Positions 14,766 to 21,914 of a stretch of 26,606 nt of DNA are shown one piece after another. The notes beneath the pieces are model-generated. The model searched no databases, was not told the origin of the DNA, and saw only the letters and a program-made list of their open reading frames with translations. Position numbers and translations under genes: made by a program. This stretch comes from DASUMP01 sp036277635 (lineage in GTDB: Bacteria > Actinomycetota > Acidimicrobiia > IMCC26256 > PALSA-610): assembly GCA_036277635.1 (NCBI GenBank), contig DASUMP010000160.1, positions 1 to 26,606 on the forward strand. Reading direction: 5' to 3'. How positions within the stretch are numbered: position 1 is the first letter of the stretch; the number at the start of each line of letters is the position of its first letter.

Positions 14766-15662
14766 TCACTCACCGATCGTCGCCACGACCTCCGTCATCG
14801 CCGCCAGCTGCTCGCGGTAGTGCGCGGGCGAGTGGTGCACGAACCGCACGTTCAGCGTGGTCGCGCCCAGGCCGCGCAGCGCCGCGACCGCCTCGGCGAC
14901 GGGACCCGGCTCCGCTAGCGGGTCGAACGGGCGCTCGTTCTGGAGGACGACTTCGAAGCCGACGGGTGCGTCGGGCGCGTGTCGTCGGGTCCACGCGTCG
15001 GTGTCGCCCGCGCGTGTGAGCATCGCGGCGAGCTCGGCCGGACGCAGACCGAACGGCGCCCACCCGTCGCCGAGCTCGAGCGCGCGTCGCAGCGAGCGCG
15101 CGGTGCGACCGCCGACCCACATCGGTACGTGGGGCTGGACGGCGCACGGGTCGATCACGAACCCCGCGAAGTCGTAGTGCGGCCCGTGGTACTCGGGAGT
15201 GCGCTGTGCGAGCGCGGCGCGCAGCGCGCGCATGGCGTCGTCGGCGCGCTCGCCGCGATCAGCGAACGGTGCGTCGAGCAGCGCGAACTCCTCGGCGAGC
15301 GAGCCGACGCCCACGCCGAGCACCAGACGACCGCCGCTCAGGTGGTCGAGCGTGCCGTAGCGCTTCGCGAGCGCGAGAGGGTGGTGGTAGCCGAGTACGA
15401 CGACGTGCGTCGCGAGGCGAAGCGTCGCGGTGCTCGCGGCAAGTGCGCCGAGGGTGACCGCGGGGTCCCAGTAGCGGCCGCCGCGCGTCGCGGCGACGTC
15501 GGATGGGATGCCGACGTGCTCGCTGCAGGTGACGTGGTGGTACCCGAGGCGCTCGGCTTCGCGGACGATCGCAACCACCTCCGCGAACGGCGCGTCGATC
15601 TCCCACTGCGCGTGCGCCCGCGGGAGGAGCGTGAGCACCGGGGTGACGATCCCGAGCTTCAC
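14766..15662 (-). CDS. LLM class (luciferase-like) F420-type oxidoreductase
   Basis: From GTG 15662 the protein has 298 residues and starts with VKLGIVTPVL, the first beta strand of the luciferase-like TIM barrel. Family features are GYHHVTCSEHVGIP, RLATHVVVLGYHHPLALAKRYGTLDHLSGGRLVLGVGVGS (given here only as the family's L-x-T-x-V core and SGGRLVLGVGVGS loop at about 112-124), and PMWVGGRTARSLRRALELGDGW. In actinobacteria most such proteins use coenzyme F420 to move hydride to or from an alcohol, imine or unsaturated carbonyl. An in-frame ATG at 15791 would add 43 low-complexity residues and is disfavoured. A TGAC-N6-GTCA site and a strong hairpin lie upstream, tying it to the catabolic regulon. 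Confidence 0.85.
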   Translation of the reverse strand: MKLGIVTPVLTLLPRAHAQWEIDAPFAEVVAIVREAERLGYHHVTCSEHVGIPSDVAATRGGRYWDPAVTLGALAASTATLRLATHVVVLGYHHPLALAKRYGTLDHLSGGRLVLGVGVGSLAEEFALLDAPFADRGERADDAMRALRAALAQRTPEYHGPHYDFAGFVIDPCAVQPHVPMWVGGRTARSLRRALELGDGWAPFGLRPAELAAMLTRAGDTDAWTRRHAPDAPVGFEVVLQNERPFDPLAEPGPVAEAVAALRGLGATTLNVRFVHHSPAHYREQLAAMTEVVATIGE

Positions 15663-15708
15663 GATCTCGACGCGCCTCGGCGTCGACGGGCGTCGGGACG
15701 CGAAAGGC

Positions 15709-15752
15709 GGTCGTGCCCCAGCGGCTGTGGGGGAGCCGCCGGGGACACGACC
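15709..15752 (-). terminator. Long hairpin between acyl-CoA dehydrogenase and LLM genes (terminator or leader attenuator)
   Basis: Three stacked stems share one axis: GGTCGTG (15709-15715) with CACGACC (15746-15752), CCCC (15716-15719) with GGGG (15741-15744), and GCGGCT (15721-15726) with AGCCGC (15734-15739). The loop is 7 bases; one base is bulged and one pair mismatched, for 17 paired positions. It lies 98 bases beyond the dehydrogenase stop and 46 bases before the LLM GTG on the same strand. A short T-run (CCTTTC) follows on the minus strand. It may end the upstream transcript, or lie in the LLM leader if transcription starts near 15836. Confidence 0.65.
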
Positions 15753-15829
15753 GGACGTCCATTCTCGCGCATCGAGTGCCGAACGCCACATCGTGACGGC
15801 GCGGAATCTTCCGAAGGTTTCGTGAACCG

Positions 15830-15843
15830 TGACGCGCGTGTCA
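15830..15843 (-). promoter_or_regulatory. TGAC-N6-GTCA operator upstream of the LLM oxidoreductase
   Basis: TGACGCGCGTGTCA has perfect 4-bp arms. Read in the direction of the LLM gene, its spacer begins ACG, as at three other sites. It lies 6 bases after the dehydrogenase stop codon. The only gene it can precede is the LLM gene, 167 bases away, so a long leader is implied. The adjacent -10 candidate is poor, making this the weakest of the five sites. Confidence 0.55.
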
Positions 15844-15849
15844 GCGATG

Positions 15850-17058
15850 TCACTTCTTGGGCAACAGGGCGCGGTCGGCGATGATGTTCTTCTGCACCTC
15901 GGTGGCGCCGGCACCGATCGAGGTGTACCGCTGGAAGCTGTAGAGGCGCGCCCACGATCCGTTGTCGGCGGCGTCGGTGGCACCCCGCAGCAGCAGGCCC
16001 TGGGGGCCGAGCAGGTCGACCGCCAGCTCGGCGAGCGTCTGGGCGAGATGGCTCCACTGCAGCTTCGCGAGCGGGACCTCGGGCCAGTTCTTCTGACCCT
16101 TGATGATCTTCGTGAGCGCTCGGTAGTTCAGCAGCTTCGTGAACTCGATCTGTGTGTACGCACGCGCGATGCGGTCGCGAATGTCGGGGTCGTCGAGCGC
16201 ATCGGGGTTCAACGCCCGCGCCGCCGAGATCATCGCCCGGAGATCTTGTGCCATCGTGATCGCGAGCCCGGCGGTGCCGACCCGCTCGTGACCGAGCGTG
16301 CCCATGGCGACCTGCCAGCCCGCACCTTCGTCACCGAGGCGGGAGCTCACCGGGATCCGGGCGTCTGTGAAGAAGACCTCGTTGAACATCTCGTCGCCGA
16401 CGATGTCGCGGATCGGGCGGCACTCGATCCCGGGGGTCTCCATGTCGATGATGAACGCCGTGATCCCGTCGTGCTTGCGCCGCTCTTCGATCGCGGTCGG
16501 GTCGGTGCGCAGCAGGAACAAACCCCACTTCGAGAGGTGTGCGGTCGAGATCCAGATCTTCTGGCCGTTGACGACGTATTCGTCGCCATCGCGCACCGCG
16601 GTGGTGCGGAGGTTCGCGAGGTCGGAGCCGGCTTGGGGCTCGGAGAACCCTTGGCACCAGTGCTCCGATGCGTCGAGGATGCACGGCAACCACCGTTGCT
16701 GCTGCTCCTCGGTGCCCCACCGGATGATCATCGGGCCGATCTGCCACAGACCGTTCGCGTTGTAGATGCCCGGTGCGCGGCGCTTGGCCATCTCCTCGGA
16801 GTAGATGACGTTCTGCACCGGGGTCGCTTCGCGGCCGCCCCACGACTTCGGCCAGTTGATCGCCGCCCACCGACCCTCGTTGAGACGGCGTTGCCAGTCG
16901 CGCCGCCGCTCCTGGCTGCGCGCGATCCCCGCCGACTGCGGGCCGCCCGGGTCGTCGTCGCCGCCCCAGTCGGCGAGGAACTTCGGCAGGTGCTCGTCGA
17001 GCCACGCGACCAGCTCGTCACGGAACGCCAGGTCGTCGGCCGTGTAGGCGAAGTCCAT
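15850..17058 (-). CDS. Acyl-CoA dehydrogenase, large (catalytic) subunit type
   Basis: The 402-residue protein has the acyl-CoA dehydrogenase fold: an N-terminal helical domain, the FAD/substrate loop CQGFSEPQAGSDLANL (about 134-149), the WISTAH beta domain, and a C-terminal helical domain ending GAGATEVQKNIIADRALLPKK. E258 in LGHERVG stands where isovaleryl-CoA-dehydrogenase-type enzymes place the catalytic base. The R-x-QF-x-x-PL FAD-contact segment of homotetrameric enzymes is absent. This pattern is typical of the large subunit of heterotetrameric dehydrogenases such as FadE26-FadE27 in mycobacterial steroid breakdown. The partner would be the divergent gene at 17083. ATG 17058 lies inside a 40-bp palindrome, and the message is probably leaderless (TATCGT, 7-base spacing). 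Confidence 0.9.
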   Translation of the reverse strand: MDFAYTADDLAFRDELVAWLDEHLPKFLADWGGDDDPGGPQSAGIARSQERRRDWQRRLNEGRWAAINWPKSWGGREATPVQNVIYSEEMAKRRAPGIYNANGLWQIGPMIIRWGTEEQQQRWLPCILDASEHWCQGFSEPQAGSDLANLRTTAVRDGDEYVVNGQKIWISTAHLSKWGLFLLRTDPTAIEERRKHDGITAFIIDMETPGIECRPIRDIVGDEMFNEVFFTDARIPVSSRLGDEGAGWQVAMGTLGHERVGTAGLAITMAQDLRAMISAARALNPDALDDPDIRDRIARAYTQIEFTKLLNYRALTKIIKGQKNWPEVPLAKLQWSHLAQTLAELAVDLLGPQGLLLRGATDAADNGSWARLYSFQRYTSIGAGATEVQKNIIADRALLPKK

Positions 17059-17090
17059 GAACCTGACGATAGCGTCAGGTTCATGGACTT
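17051..17090. promoter_or_regulatory. 40-bp palindrome containing a TGAC-N6-GTCA operator, two -10 elements and both start codons
   Basis: The halves 17051-17070 and 17071-17090 are reverse complements except for one mismatched pair. The core CTGAC-GATAGC-GTCAG spans 17063-17078. Only 24 bases (17059-17082) separate the two ATGs. The plus-strand hexamer TAGCGT (17070-17075) and the minus-strand TATCGT mirror each other, each 7 bases from its ATG. Both genes are therefore probably leaderless and share one repressor site. Confidence 0.85.
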
Positions 17091-18171
17091 CACATTCTCC
17101 GAGGAACAGGACGACCTGCGGGGTTCGGTGCGCGCGTTCCTCGCCGAGCAGGCCGGCATGGAGTACGTGCGGGCGATGGCCGAAGACGTCGACGGCGTCA
17201 CCGACGCGATGTGGGAGCGCATCGCCGACCTCGGGTGGCACGCGCTGCTCGTGCCGGAATCGTGCGGCGGACTCGGCATGGGCCTCGTCGACATGACCGT
17301 CGTCATGGAGGAGATGGGTCGGCTGCCGTTCCCCGGGCCGTTCTTCTCCTCGGCGGTGCTGGCGACGGTCGCGGCGCGCCACCTCGGTGCCGACGACCTG
17401 CTCGTGCAGCTCGCGGGTGGCGACCTGCGGGGCACGGTCGCGCTCGAAGAGTTCGGACACGGCGACCCCGTCGGTCGCGTGCGCACGCGCGTGCGGCGCA
17501 AGGGCGCCGACTGGGTGCTGAGCGGCGCGAAGCCCGTCGTGCTCGACGGCCACACCGCCGACTGGGCGATCGTCGCCGCACGCACCGAAGCCGGTCTCGG
17601 CTCGTTCCTCGTCGAGGCCCCCAACGCGGAACCGGCGCCCGCCATTGATCCGACCCGCAAGGTCGCGCGCCTCGCGCTCGACGAGCGACGCGGCGTGCCG
17701 ATCGGACCCGACGGCGACCACACCGCGATCTGGGAGCGGATCGCCGACGACGCCGCGGTGATGCTGGCGGCCGAGCTCGTCGGTTCGTGCGAGCAGGCGC
17801 ACACGCTCGCGGTCGAGTACGCGAAGGTGCGCGTGCAGTTCGACCGTCCGCTCGCGTCGTTCCAGGCGATCCGCCACAAGGCGGTCGACATGCTCCACCG
17901 TCTCGAGCTCGCCCGGGTCGGCACGCACTACGCGGCGTGGTGCTCCGACGTCGACGACCCCCAACGCGAGCACGCGGTCGCGATGTGCAAGGGCTTCGTC
18001 GGCGAGGCCGCGGTGTTCATCTCGAGCGAGTGCATCCAGGTGCACGGCGGCGTCGGGTTCACCTGGGACTGCGATGCGCACTTCCACTACAAGCGCGCGA
18101 AGACCAACGACGTGCTGCTCGGCGGCGGCGCCCACCACCGGCAGCGTCTCGCCGACCTCGTCCTCGGCTGA
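17083..18171 (+). CDS. Acyl-CoA dehydrogenase, small (non-catalytic, FAD-contact) subunit type
   Basis: The 362-residue protein is shorter than normal for the family because the central beta domain is reduced. It lacks the SEPxAGSD loop. At the position of the catalytic glutamate it reads AAELVGSCEQAHTLA without the usual ER pattern. It keeps the segment its neighbour lost: RVQFDRPLASFQAIRHKAVDM, and the end QVHGGVGFTWDCDAHFHYKRA. This is the pattern of small subunits of heterotetrameric dehydrogenases, which complete the FAD site of the large subunit. I infer a complex with the product of 15850-17058. ATG 17083 is within the shared palindrome. The CoA-transferase gene follows after 2 bases, so they form one operon. 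Confidence 0.9.
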   Translation: MDFTFSEEQDDLRGSVRAFLAEQAGMEYVRAMAEDVDGVTDAMWERIADLGWHALLVPESCGGLGMGLVDMTVVMEEMGRLPFPGPFFSSAVLATVAARHLGADDLLVQLAGGDLRGTVALEEFGHGDPVGRVRTRVRRKGADWVLSGAKPVVLDGHTADWAIVAARTEAGLGSFLVEAPNAEPAPAIDPTRKVARLALDERRGVPIGPDGDHTAIWERIADDAAVMLAAELVGSCEQAHTLAVEYAKVRVQFDRPLASFQAIRHKAVDMLHRLELARVGTHYAAWCSDVDDPQREHAVAMCKGFVGEAAVFISSECIQVHGGVGFTWDCDAHFHYKRAKTNDVLLGGGAHHRQRLADLVLG

Positions 18172-18173
18172 GG

Positions 18174-19874
18174 GTGACCGACAAGCGCGCGACCCTCGCG
18201 GAGGCGGTCGGCGCACACGTGCGCGCCGGCGACGTCCTCCACCCGGTCGTCGGCCACACGCGCTGGACCGCGGCGACCCGAGAGGTCGTACGGCAGTGGT
18301 GGGGGCGCGATCCGGGCTTCACCCTGGTGATGCTCAGCCTGTCGTCGCTCGGCGCGCTGTTCTTCCGCGGGGGGTTGGTGCGCCGTGTGATCACGGGGTA
18401 CTCCGGCGACACGTTCCCGAACTTCACGCCGAACCCGTGGTTCCAGCGCGCGTACGCGAGCGGTGAGGTGGAGGTCGAGCACTGGTCGTTCCTCGCGTTC
18501 GCGCAGCGATTGGAGGCGGCGGCGCGCGGGGTGCCGGCCGTCGTCACCCGCAGTGTCGGCGGGTCGTCGATGGCCGCGAACGAGGGCTACGCCGAAGTCG
18601 CGTCGCCGTTCGCCGCCGATGAGCGCGTGCAGCTGCTCGCGCCACTCGCGCCCGACGTGGCGCTGCTGCACGCGCCGATCGCCGATCGGTCGGGGAACGT
18701 CGTGCTCGCGCCGCCGTTGCTGGAAGGCGTGTGGGGCGCGCTCGGCGCGACGCGCGGCGCGATCGTCACTGTCGAACGCGTCGTCGACGACATCCGCCCG
18801 TGGGCGCACCTCGTGCGCATCCCGGCGCACCGGGTGCTCGCGGTCGTCGAGACCCCGATGGGCGCGCACCCCGGCGGGCTGTACGCGCCCGGGCTGCCCG
18901 TCGACGGCTACGGCGAGGACTACGAGTTCTGGGTCGCCGCGCGTGCCGCGACGCGCGCCGACGACTACGACGACTGGATCCAGCACTGGGTGCTCGACGT
19001 GGACACCCAGGACGACTGGCTGGCGCGCCTCGGTGCCGAGCGGGTCGCGGGCTTGTACGCGAAGGCCTCCCCCGACTCGTGGCGCGGCGACGAAGCCGCG
19101 CACTCACCGGATCGCGACGCGCCCCCGAACGCCTGGGAGCGGGCGGCGGTGTGGGCCGCGCGCCTCGTGGCCGAGCGCGCGACGGCCGGCGGGTTCGACG
19201 GCGTGCTCGCCGGTGCCGGCGTGGCGAACCTCGCGGCGTGGCTCGGCGTGCGCGCCGCACGGGCGGCGGGCGCGGCGGTCGAGCTCACCGCCGAGATCGG
19301 GCTGTGGGGCTACGAGCCGGTGCCCGCCGATCCGTTCGTGCTCAACCACCGGAACTTCCCGACCGCGACGATGCTCGGCGACGCGTCCACCGTGCTCGGC
19401 GCGCTCGTGAGTGGACCGGGGACGCGCGTCCTCGGTGTGCTCGGCGGCGCGCAGGTCGATCGATGGGGCGACGTGAACTCGACGTCGCTGCTCCCCGACG
19501 GGCCGTTCCTGGTCGGCTCGGGCGGGGGCAACGACGTCGCCAGCGCGGCGGAGGAATGCATCGTCGTGGCGACACTGTCGCCCGAACGCACGCCCGAGCG
19601 GGTCGCGTACGTGACGTCGCCGGGTCGGGCGGTGCGCGCCCTCGTCACCGATCTCGGGATCCTCGCGCGCGCCGACGCCGGCGAGGAGCTCCGACTCGTC
19701 GCGGTGCCCGCGGGCAACTCGCCGCTCGCCGACCGGATCGCCGCGGTGCGCGCCGCGTGCGGTTGGCCGCTCGCGGTCGCCGATCCGGTCGTCGAGCTCG
19801 ACGCACCGCGTGCCGACGAGATCGGCGCCCTGCGGGAGTGGGACCCGAACGGATGGTTCCTCCGCGGTCGTTGA
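18174..19874 (+). CDS. Fused alpha-beta family I CoA-transferase (possibly IpdAB-like CoA-ester hydrolase)
   Basis: The 566-residue protein combines both halves of a family I CoA-transferase. The alpha part (1 to about 290) has the VMLSLSSLGALFFRGGLVRRVITGYSGD region and RSVGGSSMAANEGYAE. The beta part (about 320-566) has ELTAEIGLWGYEP with E374 in the place of the usual catalytic glutamate region, LGGAQVDRWGDVNSTSL and GSGGGNDVASAAEE. Classical members move CoA between carboxylic acids; the related IpdAB of mycobacterial steroid breakdown instead hydrolyses a cyclic CoA ester. The context beside a two-subunit acyl-CoA dehydrogenase favours a catabolic CoA role, but transferase versus hydrolase is open. 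GTG 18174 starts 2 bases after the dehydrogenase stop, indicating coupling. Confidence 0.82.
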   Translation: MTDKRATLAEAVGAHVRAGDVLHPVVGHTRWTAATREVVRQWWGRDPGFTLVMLSLSSLGALFFRGGLVRRVITGYSGDTFPNFTPNPWFQRAYASGEVEVEHWSFLAFAQRLEAAARGVPAVVTRSVGGSSMAANEGYAEVASPFAADERVQLLAPLAPDVALLHAPIADRSGNVVLAPPLLEGVWGALGATRGAIVTVERVVDDIRPWAHLVRIPAHRVLAVVETPMGAHPGGLYAPGLPVDGYGEDYEFWVAARAATRADDYDDWIQHWVLDVDTQDDWLARLGAERVAGLYAKASPDSWRGDEAAHSPDRDAPPNAWERAAVWAARLVAERATAGGFDGVLAGAGVANLAAWLGVRAARAAGAAVELTAEIGLWGYEPVPADPFVLNHRNFPTATMLGDASTVLGALVSGPGTRVLGVLGGAQVDRWGDVNSTSLLPDGPFLVGSGGGNDVASAAEECIVVATLSPERTPERVAYVTSPGRAVRALVTDLGILARADAGEELRLVAVPAGNSPLADRIAAVRAACGWPLAVADPVVELDAPRADEIGALREWDPNGWFLRGR

Positions 19875-19898
19875 TCTCGGTCGCGCGCGAGTGCGACG

Positions 19899-19904
19899 TA
19901 TGCT
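19899..19904 (+). promoter_or_regulatory. Candidate -10 element of the importer operon
   Basis: TATGCT matches TANNNT and would start transcription near 19911, leaving about a 30-base leader that includes GAGG before GTG 19942. No convincing -35 box stands at normal distance. Tentative. Confidence 0.4.
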
Positions 19905-19941
19905 CCGCGGCGATCCGTCCCGGGCCGAGGCGAGGTGTGCG

Positions 19942-21024
19942 GTGGGCCGCGTGGTGTTCACGGGGGTGACCAAGCGGTTCGGCGACGTGACCGCGGTCGA
20001 CGATCTCGATCTCGAGGTCCTCGACGAGGAGTTCCTCGTCCTGCTCGGCCCGTCGGGCTGCGGCAAGTCGACCGCGTTGCGCATGATCGCCGGGCTCGAG
20101 GACCCGACCGAGGGTGTCATCACCATCGGCGACCGCGTCGTGAACGACATCGAGCCACGCGACCGCGACATCGCGATGGTCTTCCAGAGCTACGCGCTCT
20201 ACCCGCACATGACGGTGCGCAAGAACATCGAGTTCCCGTTGCGCACGCTCGACCGGGCCGAGCGCGCGACCCGTGTCAACGACGTCGCGAACGTGCTCGG
20301 TCTGGAGAACCTCCTCGACCGCAAGCCCGCGCAGCTCTCGGGCGGTCAGCGCCAACGCGTCGCCCTCGCGCGCGCGATCGTCCGGCGGCCGGCCGCGTTC
20401 CTCATGGACGAGCCGCTCTCCAACCTCGACGCCAAGCTGCGCGTGCAGACGCGCGCCGAGCTCGTCGAGCTGCAGCAGCGGCTGCTCACGACGACCGTCT
20501 ACGTCACCCACGACCAGGTCGAGGCGATGACGATGGGCCACCGAATCGCGATCCTCGAAGCCGGTGTGCTGCAGCAGGTCGGACCGCCCCAAGAGGTCTA
20601 CGACCGCCCCGCGAACCTCTTCGTCGCGCGGTTCATCGGCAGCCCGCCGATGAACACGGTGCGGGGCGAAGTCGCCCGCCACGACGGCGCGCTCGTCGTG
20701 CAGCTCCCGGGTGGGCCCGTCGAGGTGCCGGCGCCGATCGCGCACGCGCTCGAGCAGTCGGGAGTGACCTCGGTCGTGATCGGCGTGCGCTCCGAGCACC
20801 TGTCGTTCGGGGGTGCGGCGTCGATCCCCGCAACCGTGACGGTCGTCGAGTCGCTCGGTCACGAGCGCCATGTGATCTGCAGGCTCGTCGACGGCCAGAT
20901 GGTGATCGTGCGGGTCGCGGCGGGCGAGCCCGTCCCGTCGGTCGGCGAGTCCGTGCAGCTCGGGAGCGACGCCGAGCACCTGCACGTGTTCGACGCGCAG
21001 TCGACGGCGCGAGTGGAGCCGTGA
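19942..21024 (+). CDS. ABC importer ATPase, UgpC/MsmK/MalK type
   Basis: The 360-residue length includes the nucleotide-binding domain and a C-terminal MalK-type regulatory (OB-fold/TOBE) domain from about 235. Motifs are Walker A GPSGCGKST (36-44), Q-loop in MVFQSYALYPHMTV, signature LSGGQRQR starting at 132, Walker B FLMDEPLSNLD with D156/E157, and switch histidine in VTHDQVEAMTMG. The FQSYALYPHMTV and DEPLSNLDAKLR wording is typical of carbohydrate and glycerol-phosphate importers. GTG 19942 is favoured by GAGG 6 bases upstream; in-frame ATG 19900 would add 14 residues and would overlap the probable -10. The permease gene overlaps the stop by 4 bases. Confidence 0.92.
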   Translation: MGRVVFTGVTKRFGDVTAVDDLDLEVLDEEFLVLLGPSGCGKSTALRMIAGLEDPTEGVITIGDRVVNDIEPRDRDIAMVFQSYALYPHMTVRKNIEFPLRTLDRAERATRVNDVANVLGLENLLDRKPAQLSGGQRQRVALARAIVRRPAAFLMDEPLSNLDAKLRVQTRAELVELQQRLLTTTVYVTHDQVEAMTMGHRIAILEAGVLQQVGPPQEVYDRPANLFVARFIGSPPMNTVRGEVARHDGALVVQLPGGPVEVPAPIAHALEQSGVTSVVIGVRSEHLSFGGAASIPATVTVVESLGHERHVICRLVDGQMVIVRVAAGEPVPSVGESVQLGSDAEHLHVFDAQSTARVEP

Positions 21025-21914
21025 ACCTCCGAAAACGGCGCCGGTTGCGGGAATCCGGCCTCGCGGCGGTGATGCTCGCGCCGTCGTTCCTGGTGTTCGG
21101 CGTGTTCGTGTTCTATCCGTTCTTCCGGAACTTCCAGCTCGCGTTCTACCGCACGCCGCCGTTCCCGGGACTGCCCAAGCGGTGGGCCGGGTGGGACCAG
21201 ATCACCGACGTCCTCGGATCGTCGGAGTTCCGCAACAGCCTGTGGGTCACGGTGAAGTTCGCGGTGTTCACCGTGCCGACCGGCATCGCTCTCGGCATCC
21301 TGCTCGCGGTGCTCGCGCACCAGAAGCTGCGCGGCATCTCGATCTATCGCACGATCTTCTCCTCGACCGTCGCGACATCGGTCGCGGTCGCGTCCGTGAT
21401 CTTCCTGACGCTGCTCAACCCGCAGATCGGCCTCATCAACTACTACCTCGACTTCGACGGCAACCTGTTGCGCGACCAGACGTGGGCGCTGCCGATGGTG
21501 TCGCTCGTCACCGTGTGGCAGAACCTCGGCTTCACGTTCATCTTGATGAGCGCCGCGTTGCAGTCGATCCCCGACGACATGTGGGAGGCGGCCCGCATCG
21601 ACGGTGCGAACGCCTGGCGTCAGTTCTGGCGCGTGACCGTGCCGTTGCTGTCGCCCACGATCTTCTTCGCACTGGTCGTCGGGACGATCTCGGCATGGCA
21701 GGCGTTCGGCCAGATCGACCTGTTGACCGAGGGCGGTCCGGGCGGACGCCAGGGAGCGACGAACACGCTCACGTACTACGTGTACACCGAGTTCTTCCGG
21801 AACCAGAACGAAGGGACCGCCGCTGTCCTCGCCGGCGCCCTGTTCGTGATCGTCTTGTTGCTCACGCTGTTCCAGCTGCGGTTCCTCGAACGTCGAGTCA
21901 GCTATGACCGTTGA
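21021..21914 (+). CDS. ABC importer permease, UgpA/MalF type
   Basis: The 297-residue inner-membrane protein has six predicted membrane segments, the first at about 16-37 (GLAAVMLAPSFLVFGVFVFY). The cytoplasmic coupling loop EAARIDGANAWRQFWRVTVPLLSP (the EAA motif, about 190-213) docks on the ATPase. The TEGGP turn near residue 236 is usual for UgpA-like permeases. GTG 21021 overlaps the ATPase stop (GTGA), so translation is coupled. The next permease gene overlaps by 11 bases. Together with that gene it forms the heterodimeric pore of a carbohydrate-type importer; the transported compound cannot be read from the permease. Confidence 0.92.
   Translation: MNLRKRRRLRESGLAAVMLAPSFLVFGVFVFYPFFRNFQLAFYRTPPFPGLPKRWAGWDQITDVLGSSEFRNSLWVTVKFAVFTVPTGIALGILLAVLAHQKLRGISIYRTIFSSTVATSVAVASVIFLTLLNPQIGLINYYLDFDGNLLRDQTWALPMVSLVTVWQNLGFTFILMSAALQSIPDDMWEAARIDGANAWRQFWRVTVPLLSPTIFFALVVGTISAWQAFGQIDLLTEGGPGGRQGATNTLTYYVYTEFFRNQNEGTAAVLAGALFVIVLLLTLFQLRFLERRVSYDR

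Noticed and set aside
15663..15791. N-terminal extension of the LLM oxidoreductase from ATG 15791
   Set aside because: It adds 43 low-complexity residues encoded through the hairpin and has no ribosome-binding site, while the barrel begins exactly at GTG 15662.
15829..17082. Plus-strand in-frame extension upstream of the small acyl-CoA dehydrogenase
   Set aside because: It reads antisense through the large-subunit gene. The protein begins canonically at ATG 17083 after a TAGCGT hexamer.
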